Position numbers and translations under genes: made by a program. Positions 11,953 through 23,553 of a stretch of DNA of 64,000 nucleotides are shown here, one piece after another. The stretch lies in contig ML682067.1 in NCBI GenBank assembly GCA_007922195.1, positions 4,567,372 through 4,631,371 of the forward strand. The letters are read 5' to 3'. The notes beneath the pieces are model-generated. The model ran no database searches, was not told the origin of the DNA, and worked only from the letters and a program-made list of their open reading frames with translations. The stretch is from Podocnemis expansa (Eukaryota > Chordata > Testudines > Podocnemididae). Numbering within the stretch: position 1 is the stretch's first letter; each line of letters starts with the position of its first letter.

Positions 11953-12435
11953 GGCTATGTCTATACCTAAAATCTTAGTTTGAACATGGCTAGTCTAAAC
12001 TGAGGAGTTCAAAAGTTAGTTCAAACTAAGCACATTTTTTTTTAATTTGAACTAACTTTTAGTTTGAAACAGCTGTGCTTTTTTTAGTTCAAACTAACTT
12101 TTTAGTTTGAACTAAAAAAGCACTGTTAGTTCGAACTAAAAGTTAGTTTCAACTAAAAACCGGAGTTAGTTCAAACTAACCACTAGTTCAAACTTATTTA
12201 GTTTGAACTAGCATGTCTACATTGTGCTAGTTCAAACTAAATATGCAAATTAGTTAAAACTATGCATTTAGTTTGAACTAACAAGCCGATCTTGGTAGTT
12301 TGAACTAAGCTTTGTTTAGTTTGAACTAAAAAAATTTTTTAGTTTGAACTAGGCAAAGCTTAGTATAGACAGGATTCAAATTAGTTTGAATTAAGGCTCC
12401 TTAATTCGAACTAATTTGCTAGAGTAGACATAGCC
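11953..12435. mobile_element. Harbinger-like palindromic element, TTAGTTYRAACTAA type
   Basis: TIRs GGCTATGTCTATAC and the complement of GGCTATGTCTACTC, with a perfect TAA duplication (11950-11952, 12436-12438), the 3-bp TWA target typical of PIF/Harbinger. The 483-bp interior has well over a dozen AGTTYRAACT palindromes in a row and no coding capacity. It interrupts a repeat whose two halves read continuously as 'gatagattttaa-gtgattataag'. Confidence 0.85.
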
Positions 12436-12438
12436 TAA

Positions 12439-13210
12439 GTGATTATAAGTGGGAGGCATAAAAGGTCAGAGCTAGTTACCGAGAAGATAAAAGATAAGTG
12501 TATAGCCTAAGGGCTGGTCTACTCTGAGGAGAGGAGGGGGTTTCAGTGGCAATTGAAGGGAGATACGCAAGTTACTTAAAATAACTTGTCTCCCCCCCTT
12601 TGACTGCCTAATGCTTATTCACCAGGGTTTCCATAGCACTGAGTCAATGAGAAATGGCTTCCTGTCAGATCAGCATTATGCTACCTGCTGATAAGTCTTA
12701 ATAAATTGACCTGCAGCTAATTCTGGGTTCAACTGAGTGTGTCTTTACAGATGCTCAATCAAACTTGCACAGTTGATACTATGCTGTTGATGGTGCCACT
12801 GACAGCATAGGCTAGCCCTAAATCTTAAACCTTATTATACCAGGTAGTATTTAAAACAAGCAATTTTCTCACCCCACTAGATATCACAGTTCTTAATACA
12901 CAGGTCACTTTCATAAGCTTGCGATCCATCCTTTCAGTTCAAGTCTTTGACTTCTCAGTACTCTTGTTTCTCTGGGAATTGAGGGCATCTGTTGTTAACC
13001 TGCCAGGAAACATAAAAGCTAGCAGAGCCCTGAGGAGATTGTTTGGGTAGTTAACTGGTTGGAGGTTTCGGGGACACCCAGAAAAGCACAAGCAAGTCTC
13101 CTGCTGAAGGCAGGGGGGGTAACAAAATGAGTCACAGTCCTTGGCACTCAGAGAACCATCACATCCTCACTGGGTCATTTTGTACTGGTCTGTTTGGAAG
13201 AGGCATAGGG
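12439..13210 (-). repeat. Possible LTR-like repeat, right part, with an inserted unit
   Basis: Continues the repeat from 11425-11952. An inserted segment begins near 12509 with 'taagggctggtctactctg', resembling the left TIR of another DNA element family; its right end near 12740-12830 is not resolved. No gene. Confidence 0.3.
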
Positions 13211-13393
13211 AAACCCTTATGATGCATGATAAGTGCAGAACCTCTGCACTGCAGCAATTTCACTCAGGCTTTGCTCCACCGGAAGAATGACATTGTAGGA
13301 ATTAAAGGATATAGAAATCAGTGTCTTCCTCTACACCAGCTTGCAGAGGAAGAGGTGTGGAAATGGAAGAGGTTTTCACAAAGGTCAGTGGAT

Positions 13394-13470
13394 AATAGTT
13401 TAAAATATTGGACCTGGAAGCGGAGTGCTGAGTCAGCACTCTGCTTCCAGGTCCAGTATTTCAAACTATT
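13394..13470. repeat. 77-bp near-perfect palindrome (foldback)
   Basis: Two 38-bp arms (13394-13431, 13433-13470) around a single G, matching at 35 of 38 positions; the three differences are all transitions. Transcribed, two would be G-U pairs. Centre sequence is agtgctga-g-tcagcact. It falls inside a 97-codon open frame (13226-13519) that is probably fortuitous. Confidence 0.85.
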
Positions 13471-13516
13471 TGAGATACAGTCCTTAGCATTTTATGGGCC
13501 TGTTTCTCTTTTATAC

Positions 13517-13585
13517 TAAAGCCCCTTTACACCACTCTGGCAGCATAAAGGGGCTTTAAAGTAAATGCCAGAGCAGTGGAAGGGG
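13517..13585. repeat. Interleaved inverted repeats
   Basis: 'aaagccccttta' is followed by 'taaaggggcttt', and 'ccactctggca' by 'tgccagagcagtgg'. Right beside the 77-bp palindrome, so both may belong to one decayed foldback element. Confidence 0.55.
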
Positions 13586-13589
13586 ATCT

Positions 13590-14760
13590 TAATGTAAATA
13601 GGAATCAGATTTGCAGGCTCTTCTTGGGTCAGTTATTGTCTAGTATAGTATGGAAGCATTGTACTGCCCTGCTATCATAATCTGTGTCCAAACCATCTTA
13701 CCCACCCATGGAAAGATCTTGGCAGTAGAAGACATCCTTCAGTGGTATCAGCTTTATGTTCTTTTTTTTATTGAATAAAACAAGGCACTGTTCAGTAGGA
13801 TTGTAAATAGCCTGGATGGTGTTGGCACATGTGCTATAGAGGTAGCGTAGCGGACAGGGATTATTTCTTTATTGAAAGGGCTTCTCCTCCACTCATGAAG
13901 ACTATTTGACCCAGCACATGACTATCAAAGTAATCACTCTCCAAGATATAACTGCACAAGTGCTGGACACTATGTATATAGCAAGATTACTACAATGTGG
14001 TCTCATACCAGGAGAAAATGACTGCTTATCATCAGGTGGACAGCCACCTGAGGATCAATCTGTTACACTTGCAGCAGTAAATGATAGCTTTCTTTTCATA
14101 TCAGGAGATATTTCATTGATTCCTCACTTTTTCTTTGATTAGAGTGCACCAAAAGTCATGGTTTAGTTTTATACTGTTAACTTTCTTACCAGTCCAAACT
14201 GTTGGGAAGGAAAATAACAGCTAGAGAAATCTTCACCTTCATGCAAGACTTGTAAAGAACAAAAACAACATAAATCTAAGCAAGTTTTGGTGCCTCGCAA
14301 GATTGATAATCTCCTGATGAAATGCAACTGTTAATTATTAACAGAACAGGCAAAGAGAAATCTAAAAATCCATGAATATGAAATTAGCTCATGTTTAAAT
14401 TTGAGACATTTTAGTTTTCTCCGGCATGTAAGTTCTTCTTTAAGGTCTTATTGGCCTAAGTTAAAATCCACATTAACTGATGCTTGATGTGCTTTAGTAG
14501 CAAAAAAGAAATAATTTATAATCAAGATATTACCTGCAGAAGAAAATGCAAAAAGAATATGAAGTAAGGTCTCCTGGCTTTCTTTTCAGTATCTGGCTCA
14601 TTAAGGGGAATGCACTAAAAATACAGTTTGTAAACCAGAGCTTAGCAGCCCACAAAGCATAAATTTTCAGCTTGATGGGCAAAAGAATTAAAACACACAT
14701 TAACAATAATGAGTTTTCATCACCTAGTCATCTATGCATTCTGCTGAAACTTTTCCTGCC
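13590..14760. other. Unassigned AT-rich sequence
   Basis: No gene or known repeat recognised. The 78-codon frame at 13906-14142 has no visible domain. Confidence 0.45.
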
Positions 14761-14764
14761 CTCC

Positions 14765-14785
14765 AAAAAAAAAAAAAAAAAAAAG
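14765..14785 (+). repeat. Poly(A) tract
   Basis: A run of 21 A. No retroposed gene is recognisable immediately upstream. Confidence 0.9.
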
Positions 14786-14814
14786 ATTTAAGCAAGATGT
14801 AAGTGATGCACAGG

Positions 14815-14942
14815 CCCTGTACTGGTCCTCTGAATTTTACTCAGCCCTACTAAGGGGCTTGTTCAAGGTCACACAGGGCATCAGTGGAAGAGGTGGGAAT
14901 AGAATCCAGTTCTTCAGAGTCCCAGTATTACCACTTAGCCTC
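14815..14942 (-). repeat. MIR-like core SINE
   Basis: 'cttgttcaaggtcacacagggcatcagtggaagaggtgggaatagaatccagttcttcagagtcccag' is the complement of the amniote MIR core (the 'gaatcc..ctctgcc.cttactagctgtgtgaccttgggcaag' region). Diverged, with no target duplication. Confidence 0.65.
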
Positions 14943-15154
14943 AAGTTCATACTCCCACATATATAAACATATAGACACAGACTGTATATGTGTGTGTTCT
15001 CCTACAATAGTTTAACGGTATTCTATTAAAGTTCTTCAGATATATTTTTAAAGACTTCTGCAGGTTTCAGGAAGTTTCCATGCATATTCTCTGTAATGTC
15101 TGATGTCCGATTCTTCCTAATTATGATGTTATAGGTGTTCCTTGACAGGTCAAA

Positions 15155-15671
15155 GGCTATGTCCACACTTACACAGTTAAATCAATTTAACTTTTATTGA
15201 TTTAATAAAATCAATATAAAAATCATTAAATCGATTTAAGTTAAATCAATTTAACAGGACCACACCAAAAAAACCCAAATCAAAATAGCATGTCCAGACA
15301 TAGGACTTGCTATTTTGATTCAGGAGAGGGGCACCATGGGAGGGGTGACAACATGGCCCCATCACTGGGCCATGCCCCCTCCCAATATATAGAAAAAGGA
15401 AAGTACCTGGGAAGGAGAAGGGCAAAAAGTGTTAAATTGATTTAACAGTTAAATTGAAATAACATGCCTGCACTGTGTTATTTTGAAATAACAATTTTGA
15501 TTTAACTGTCATATCGATATAATACTAGATTTTATTATATTGATATAACTTCCCTTATATCGAAATGAGGGAGCTCCTCATTTCGAAATAAGGGAACGTC
15601 GTGTGGACCTACCATTTTTTAAATCAAAATAACCAGTGTTATTTCGATTTAAACTGTGTGTGGACATACCC
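15155..15671. mobile_element. Harbinger-like palindromic element, AAATCGATTT type
   Basis: TIRs GGCTATGTCCACAC and the complement of GGGTATGTCCACAC, with a 3-bp duplication AAA (15152-15154, 15672-15674). Internal words are built on ATYRAT: 'ttaaatcaatttaac', 'atcgatttaa', 'atatcgatat', and 'atttcgaaat'. Same termini as the other Harbinger-like copies but a different internal palindrome. Confidence 0.8.
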
Positions 15672-15674
15672 AAA

Positions 15675-18545
15675 CAGTTTATCAACTTAATCACTTAACT
15701 TAACTGTGCTGCATTTCTTTCATTAAGGAGACATAAGCACAAGACTTCCTGGTACTGAACATCAGCAGACTTTTAGCTGATAATTACCAGAAACAACAGG
15801 ATTCTAAATAACAGCAATACTGTGTGTATTTAATAGTACTGTGCTGGGCTATCATATGGAAATTAACACTGACACATTAAATATTTCATGAATGGGGATG
15901 ATCCAAATTGACTGACACAGTTCAGTGCAATCTGAATGAAGGATAGTCTGTCAGCAGTTTTGTTCTTTCGTAAATATCCACCTTTATCATGTCCTGTGCC
16001 TCCTGAGAGGCAAAGGGAAAATGAGTTTTACCATTCCTTTCACTTTCCAATGAATGGGGACATTCTTTACTTGGTTTCTTATTTCAAATGCCTTTGTTTT
16101 ATTCACCTGTCTCTGCTGCAGTCACAGATGTTTTCCAGATGGCTACAAACTCTGATCTCTCTTAACCCTGCAAGAAAAAAAGAGATAAAATGCTCTTTAG
16201 TGCCTAACTTAACAAACTATACTAGACTCAAATCAAAGTTCCTCACCAGGTGATTCCAGTTGCATTACTGACACAACTCTTTAGAACAGGACCCTTCTGC
16301 CAAAAGTTCAAAGGCTGTTTTCCTTTGTGTTAGGTGTAATGCCAGAGACAGAGAGGGTGAGGAGTATCTTGGGGTGTTTGCCTTTCCTTTTATAGTTTTT
16401 TTGGCTCCCTTTGAAAAGCATTTCCAACTGACAACAAGAAGACAGGTATGCTGACAGAGAAAGGAGGCCCAATGCTGTATCTTTATGAAAATGTAGATAC
16501 AGATCTCTTTGTCCTTGCCCCAATTTCTTACCAAAGAATGATTGCTGGCACACAATGGTCCATCAGTTTTGTTGACACCTGGCTGGGGGTCAGTTTGCCC
16601 TTTGTCTTTAGCAACTTAGTTTAACCACTTACCAGATTTATACTGGAAATGTACGTTAGTCATGGTTTCAGCTTATGCCCATAACTTTGCATACAATGTC
16701 ATTAAATGCACTTTTTCATCTTATTACTGATCAGCAAGTTCCAGGTTTTCGAATGATACCTAAAAAGGCATGACTTCTGAAAAGGTTATTACAGTCATGT
16801 GTAGACTGTAAATATGGGAGTGCTTTCCACCTCAGGATGGACAATTCACAGGTTCTTACCAGGAAGGAGGCAGGACCTACTCTTGTCATTAGCAGAGCAG
16901 GACAGCTGCCAGAATTGCAGCCTGCTTGGGGGAAAGGATTCTTCCCTCTTTGCTGACATCCATTCCCAGATGCTTTGCTGAGCAGAATATTTGGGTTCTA
17001 AAGCATTCAAAATTGAGTTCTTTACAACAGAAAATTTCTCTCCAGATTGTAAATGATAGTAGTCTACATTACTGCAAAGTTCATATAATATATAACAAAC
17101 TTCATAGCAGTTCCTCTTTTCCCACTCTATGTACGCTGTACTATAGTTTTCTGGCTGTAGTTTTTTCCTTAAAATAACAATCATTGTTAACACTGCAGTT
17201 TAATAACATAACACATTATGCTATCTGCTTCTAAAAGTTCCTTCCTTCTTCTTAATGTTCAGTGTCAACAAAAGTTAGTGCTAAGATCTCTAAAGATGTA
17301 AGGCTGCAAGTTATGTATTCTGTGTCAAGGAAACTTTTACAGCTCTAGGACTTACTACCTGCAGTATCCCAAATCAGAGGTTTGGGAGCATCAGGATCAT
17401 GGGTGCTGTAGATTGTGGGACTTCAGAGAGCACAACAGGAAAAGGTATCTCATTCATTCTGCAAGCAGCGAATGTCCAGCCACTTAATAACCCAAAGAAG
17501 CTCCAAGCATTGTGTCCATTTATTACCCTTGAATGGCACTTAGACATGAACTTAGTGTCTCACACAAATGGATGAATTGTGGGATTTTGGTTTGTTTGAT
17601 TTATTTTAGTTAAGGTGCAGCATTAAATATTACTGATGCAAATCCAAACAGCATACTTGATTCCAGTGACACACATCCAACCTGGCCTATTTCTGAAGAG
17701 TTTACGAACAATGCTGCTCGTAAGCTAAACAAGTTGTCATACCAACCACCAGCATGCACAGTAAGACAAAATTTACTGAAACATTATTGTGAGATAAATG
17801 AAGTTTGTGTGGACATTATGACTTCTATTCAGATTGAATGGTATGACTGAGTGTTGTGGATAATAGTTTCTATTTTTTCTTACTTATTTATATAGCAGCA
17901 AAGATATGTTTGATGTTTTTTTTACTGTAGATTAGAAGATAAGATCTCTGCCCCAAGGATCTTAAATGATGTCAGGAGTTTAAAATGGAGTCATTTCTAT
18001 TGCCTGTGCAAATCTTAATATGTATAGCCTTTTCTGCTTACTATATTTTTTCGACCAACTGCCCCTTATTATTCTGTGGGACCTCAAATTACAATCTGGT
18101 ACTGGCTCCTGGAGAGCAGAATCTATATGTAGTGTAGACTCACATAGTAAAATATTGCTGAAAGATGCCCTAGAAGCATATTGCACCTGGGACCAAATCA
18201 TGGCTTTAAGCTACTGGCCCTATTGTGGGTGGGTGGGAAGAGAAGCAAAACAGCAGCTGCAGTTTCAGATTCTGTCTGACTCAGTGATTAAGCCCTTGGA
18301 GGCTGACTGGAGCACACACTGAGCGGGATCTCTGCCACCCTCGGAAAAAGTGTAGATTGGGTTCTCTCCATGAGCTGGGCCAATGCCACCTTGGGAAGCC
18401 AAGCATGAGAAGCACAGTGTAGCAGTTATCTTGAGCAGTGCCTGTATTCTTGTCCTAAGCAGCTCTGGCTGGGTCCTGCACCAGGGGGAGGAAGGTGCCC
18501 TGAGACCTCTCATTTACTTTACACGTCTGCACATGGCTTGATCCT
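15675..18545. other. Unassigned sequence
   Basis: About 2.9 kb with no gene, exon-like frame or confident repeat. The short frames (up to 115 codons at 16846-17193, minus) show no domain or codon pattern. A 'agataagatctctgccccaaggatctta' phrase near 17940 is probably an old SINE/MIR-like trace. Confidence 0.45.
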
Positions 18546-18553
18546 TCTAGAAG

Positions 18554-19728
18554 CAGTAATTAAAGTATAACTGATGGGCCCCAGAACCCTCCTATTCTCC
18601 CAGCCCTCTTCCAGTATTGTCCAGGTCCCCTTCAAGCATGTGCGGGCCCCAGCCCAGGTAGGTATTTTTGAGCCCCACCAGCTCTTTCTTCACAAATGAA
18701 GCACAGTCTCAAATCCACATCACCCCAACCTTGTCCACTAGTGCCCACATCAGACCCCTCTTTCCCCATGTCTGCCTCAGCCCCCATCCCCATTTCCTAA
18801 GCTTCCTGCCCCCAAGTCCACACTCCAGCCCCCCTACCCCACCTCCCTCAGCTTCACTTACACCTCTCTTCAGCCCCCAACCTCCTCCACACCTCCTCAG
18901 CCCCCTTCAGTCTCCTTGTCTCCATTCCCCCACTCCCTCTTCAGCCCCCCAACCCGCTCTACACCTCCCCAGCCCCCCCTGTCCCTAGCTGTCACTCTAG
19001 CCCCCAATCCCCTCCACACTTTCCCAGCCACCCACCCAGTCCCCACTCCAGCGGTTTATAGTCCCTGCAATCCGTGTCCCTGCCTGCTGTGCTGTACAAC
19101 ACGTTGCACTAACGCAGTGGAAGTGGGGAGGGTGTGTGTGAGCTGCTCTCTAAGCTGGCCCACCTGCCCAAATCTGCAGGGGCCCCAGGCCAGTGTTTAC
19201 ATGTCCGAATCATGATGTCCTACTTCTCTTTGCAAATCAAGGAACAAACAAAATGACAGATGTGGTGGGGGTGGGGGGGGGAGTTCAACACATCTCTGTG
19301 GTGCAGGATCCTGGCCAGCACCTTCCCTGCCTTAACTTGCCAAGCCCTTCAAGGAACAGGCAGACAACTACCAGTGCTGCCTCACCTCCTCCGCCAGTAC
19401 CCCACAGCCATTGGCCCCTCTTCTGCTCTTCCGTTCTGCTCCACTCGACTCCCCATGGGACTGTTTCCCCACTGTTCCAGGCTGCACTGCAGGTTCCTAT
19501 GTCTAGCGCTGCCTGCTCTTCGCATGCAGAGGGGAGCTGGCTGGCACTTTTCTGAGCAGGGCAGGTTTTAGTGTCTCCCTAGAGCTGACAGCCAGGGCTG
19601 GGCAGAACGCACTGGAATGCAGCGATCCACATTGCTTTTCTATTTTTAGGGGCCCCAGAAAGCTGGGGTCTAAAAATTGTGGGCTCTGGAATGGCGTTCT
19701 GGTGCATTCCCCCTTACTTTAACCCCTG
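18554..19728 (+). mobile_element. hAT-like element with polypyrimidine interior
   Basis: Left end CAGTAATTAAAGTATAAC, right end the complement of CAGGGGTTAAAGTAAG, between perfect 8-bp duplications TCTAGAAG (18546-18553, 19729-19736). The interior from about 18590 to 19060 is a strongly C/T-biased strand (runs of ccccagcccc). Pro/Ser-rich frames here (106-120 codons) are composition artefacts. A short relative lies at 35125-35306. Confidence 0.82.
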
Positions 19729-19736
19729 TCTAGAAG

Positions 19737-21161
19737 TGATGATTTGGAAAGCCCCCTGTAGCCAGAAAGGTTAAGGTTAAAATTTTTCTGAAATTGCCTA
19801 ACTTTGCTAATTCTCTCTCCCCAAACTACTATCTCCCTCTGAGAAATTCATAGACTCCACGGCTTTCTCCAGCCTTCCTACTGATCATCAGAGTTATAGC
19901 TGTCCCATTGGGGAGTAGACAAATCAAACAGTGTCCTGTGCTACTGTCACAACTAAGCAACAGCTAGAATTTTGTATAATAAGTATCAATGCTCACAAGA
20001 ATTTTATGCTCAGTCCCAGGAATAAAAAAAATCATTAAAATGTGAATAATAAATTTAAGAAAATTGCAGCCTGCTCACTGACCAAAAGAGTCTGAAATTG
20101 CCCAATAAATTATTCACCATGTATTATTTTACTAGAGTTTACACCATATGTAATATGTTTACACCACATATTATGTAGCACTGAACCCTTCAATAACCAA
20201 ATGTTTCACTGACCTTTCTAACAGATAATAAACAGCCAAAATTGAGCACACAATGAAAATTAGTAGAGGAAAAAATTTACAGTGATGGGAAATTATCCTC
20301 AGCATATATAACACTTCATACATTCAGAGTTTCAAGAGTTCTTCTGTGTACAGACACTGTAAAAAATAACATACCATCAAGCTAGAGCTATGCTCAGACT
20401 GAAATGAATGACAATATGCATTTTCATTAGGCATAGCTGATAGATCTGAGAACATGTAATATAACCTAATTCATTCAAATTAGCAGACTGCTAACTGTAG
20501 ACAGGGCAATTGGACAGCTGTAAATAACAGGCCAGACCCTCACTTGGTGTAAAATGGTGATGCTTCATTGACTTCAATGGAACCGTGCCAATATACACCA
20601 GCCTAAGGATCTAGCTATAAAAGGTCTTTAGAAGCATTTTAGAAAGTATTACCATGCACCTAAAAAGAATGAAAAATGGAGTAAAGTAGAAGATTATTTT
20701 GAAATGTATATGTTATCTCCAAATCCTTTGTAGTTTAATGAAATGAGACTGTTTCTGCCATACGACACTTTGGAAAACAGCTAGGATAATAAAGGGAATG
20801 TTACAGCAGCTCTCCCATCATCCCAGTTTTTGCTTATAGAATGCAGAAGCTAATCAGATGTTACTTAAGAAGACTTAGTAACTCATGTGAGCCCACAAGG
20901 AGTTCAATGTCTTGGTTACTGAGGGAGGGGCACATTGTTCTTGATAGGGAGAGGGCCCCAGGCCAGTTTCAGAGCCTCACAGCCAGGGAGTGAGGAGAGA
21001 TGCTCTTTGGAACAACAGGGGTCCCTGTTTGCTAGAGGATTTCAAGTGTGCCTGTTTGGAAGATGGAGGAGAGTCAAATGACTGATGGGGAAAGCCAAGG
21101 AAGAAGAGCTAACATGACCAATAGGAAGTGAGATGCCTTCCCCAAGGAACTCTGCAGGGCA
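19737..21161. other. Unassigned AT-rich sequence with one palindromic MITE
   Basis: No gene. The only recognised unit is the MITE at 20531-20613. Confidence 0.45.
20531..20613. repeat. Palindromic amniote MITE
   Basis: 'cttggtgtaaaatggtgatgcttcattgacttcaatggaaccgtgccaatatacaccagcctaagga' is a self-complementary repeat common in turtles, crocodilians and birds: the halves flanking 'attgacttcaat' pair with mismatches. Confidence 0.6.
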
Positions 21162-21169
21162 GGCAGAGA

Positions 21170-21459
21170 TAGGGTTACCAGGCATCAAAGCATTGAAAGG
21201 AGGACAGGGAAGTACAAAAAGGAGCACATTGGAGGACACATGAAGAAAATGTAGTACTGATGTAATAGTTTTCTGTTTTTAGGGGGACCTGGAATGCTTC
21301 CCCCAAAAAATAGGGTGTTCTGGAGTGTTCCAGCATACTTCAACCCCTCTAAGTAAAAAGCCAGACAAAATCATGTATTTTTAAAATGCCTGCCAGATGG
21401 AGGACGCAAAGGTAAAAAGGAGCACATGTTCTCCTTTTGCCTGACATCTGGTAACCCTA
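21170..21459. mobile_element. TAGGGTTACCAGG DNA element
   Basis: Ends TAGGGTTACCAGGCAT and the complement of TAGGGTTACCAGATGT, with 8-bp flanks GGCAGAGA (21162-21169) and GGCAGAAA (21460-21467), 7 of 8 identical. A fragment of the CAGGGGTTAAAGT family appears nested at about 21255-21350 ('gggggacctggaatgcttcccc...atacttcaacccct'). Confidence 0.78.
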
Positions 21460-21467
21460 GGCAGAAA

Positions 21468-23553
21468 GATGGCATTTTGGGAGTGATCTGGAGCCTGCCA
21501 TAGAAAGGGGAGGACTGGTGGAGAGATGAGTCCCAGGCCAGCATGCAGGGTTCCCCCAGAAACAGGGCTTTGTAGACCTGAAAGCAAGATCTATCATGTC
21601 ACTGTAGTAAGTGTGCACACTGAAGTGCTGCTGCAGTTGTTCCCATTGTAGTGGTTTAAGTGTAGAAATGGCTTTAGCTTTTATGAAGGCAAGAATGTAC
21701 CACTACCTGTTTTTTACTATAGCTTCTGTCTTGTGACCAAAGTGTAAGATTTTAGGAGTCTTATTCTGTATGGTACTTAACCATAAACTGTAGTTTGCTG
21801 TTTTCAGTGTTCTATAATACAATTGGCTGAAATTCCAAACGCCCCTCCAAACATATTTAAAACATAAGAATACTTATCACCAAGTGCTTTTAAGTTGGGT
21901 TGGGCAAGCTCACTTTTATGACAAATATTATAGTGAGAAATTACTTATGGACATTTTGTCAACTTCAGTTGCTGCTCTCCTGCCCTCCTCTTATGCAATC
22001 CAGGGAGGAAAAGTGACCCAGATGCAGAGTCCTGACATTGCTCCTTTCCCTGCCCACCCAGCTCCCTAGAGGGGCATGGAGAAGCAGTGTTCAAGTGGGG
22101 GGTCAAGCAGCAATGCCTGATAGTCCATGGATCCAGGTCAGTTTCTCTATATGGTTGCAGAAGAATGGTGCAAAGGTTGGCAGGGGTGGTGCAGGGGTAG
22201 GGGGCAAGGCACGGAAGAGGGAAGATGCTGCAAGGGTTGGGGGAGAAGGGCTTCTTTGTAGTCACTGTGTACTTTTCATACATGTCTCCAGTGAGATACC
22301 TGAAATCATACTCAGGTTTTATCTGTGACTAACATCTCTCAACTCCTCTGCAGTCACTCATGATGGGTCCATCTCCCCCTCTGCCTGACTGGGTTCTCTC
22401 CTTCCCTTACTTTTATTCTGGAAAGCATGAAGAAACTTATCTGCAGGACCCAAATATTGATACTAAAACCTTTACTGTTCAAGCAGTCCTTATTCAAACA
22501 CTTGATCCCATTGAGCTCAGGCAGGTTGCAGGATCTGGCCCCACCTCCTACTGTAGCTCAGCAGTTCAGAGTTTTGCAGCTGTGCTATTTTTGTGTTGAT
22601 TTGTCTGCAAACATTCTCATACATTGCCACTGCTGGGAAGAATACAGAACGATTCTATGTTTTACCATACAATCTTTCTATCCTGAAATAAGATAATTTA
22701 TACTGGATTCCTGTTGACTACAGATAGCATGTTGTGAGAGAAAAAGTATGTTTTCTTGCTGATTTAGAGGTAAACATTGCAGAGGTGTAGTGTGTTAAAG
22801 CTAGAGTATATTAGTTTACATGCAAGGAATTTGCTGACAAATTAATTCCTAATAATTTCTCCAGAATAAATTCTGGAATCAACTTTTACAGTATGGATTA
22901 GCCTAATCAAATTATTATTTTTGTAAAGAGTGTGTTTAAAAGGAGACAACGTATATCCAAGTCCAAAATTTATACCCCTTATGTTTTTTGCACTTGTTCA
23001 TATATTTTTATCATTGATTTTCTTTTTAATTTTAGCAAACATAGAAGTTGCTAAGCAGTTGCTTAGTTATACAATTATTACAACAACCATGGAGAAGGAA
23101 ACACTGTGTGTTCTGTTTGACTTGTTATTAAAATATGTTTTAAGCCTTAATCCCTTGGGACTCCAATTTCATAGCTATGCATAGAGGAAATTCCTGAAGT
23201 AGATGCTGCAGTGTCCCTCCCGTTTTACCGGAATGTGTGAAAGAGTATACTTCTGGTTTAGATTACTTATCTCATACTTTTTTTTAAAAATTACAAATAT
23301 GAAACCAAAATGGGTAAAATAAGTGTTTATCCTGTTTGTTTTTTAAAATATTAACTCTTCAATCACAGAGCAGCTGATCTGTAAATGACCCTTTCTCATG
23401 GCACTTTATCAAACCAGCCTGATAGAAGAGATGTAAGAGACAAGCTCTAGCAAGTGGCATCTTTTAGAGTGTACTGAAAGATCTGTTGTTCTGCATCACT
23501 TTTTGAAGCTGAAATTCTTTCGCCTATGTCTGCTGCTCATAGAATCAATCATA
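21468..23553. other. Unassigned sequence
   Basis: No gene, RNA or confident repeat recognised. Short frames (up to 112 codons) show no domain. Confidence 0.45.

Noticed and set aside
13394..13470. Palindrome as a microRNA precursor
   Set aside because: A 38-bp, almost loop-free duplex is unlike a pre-miRNA, which has a loop and bulges; a foldback element fits better.
18668..18988. Pro/Ser-rich frame suggesting a mucin-like or SH3-binding protein
   Set aside because: It is a polypyrimidine strand inside a hAT with perfect TCTAGAAG duplications, with no splice or start context.
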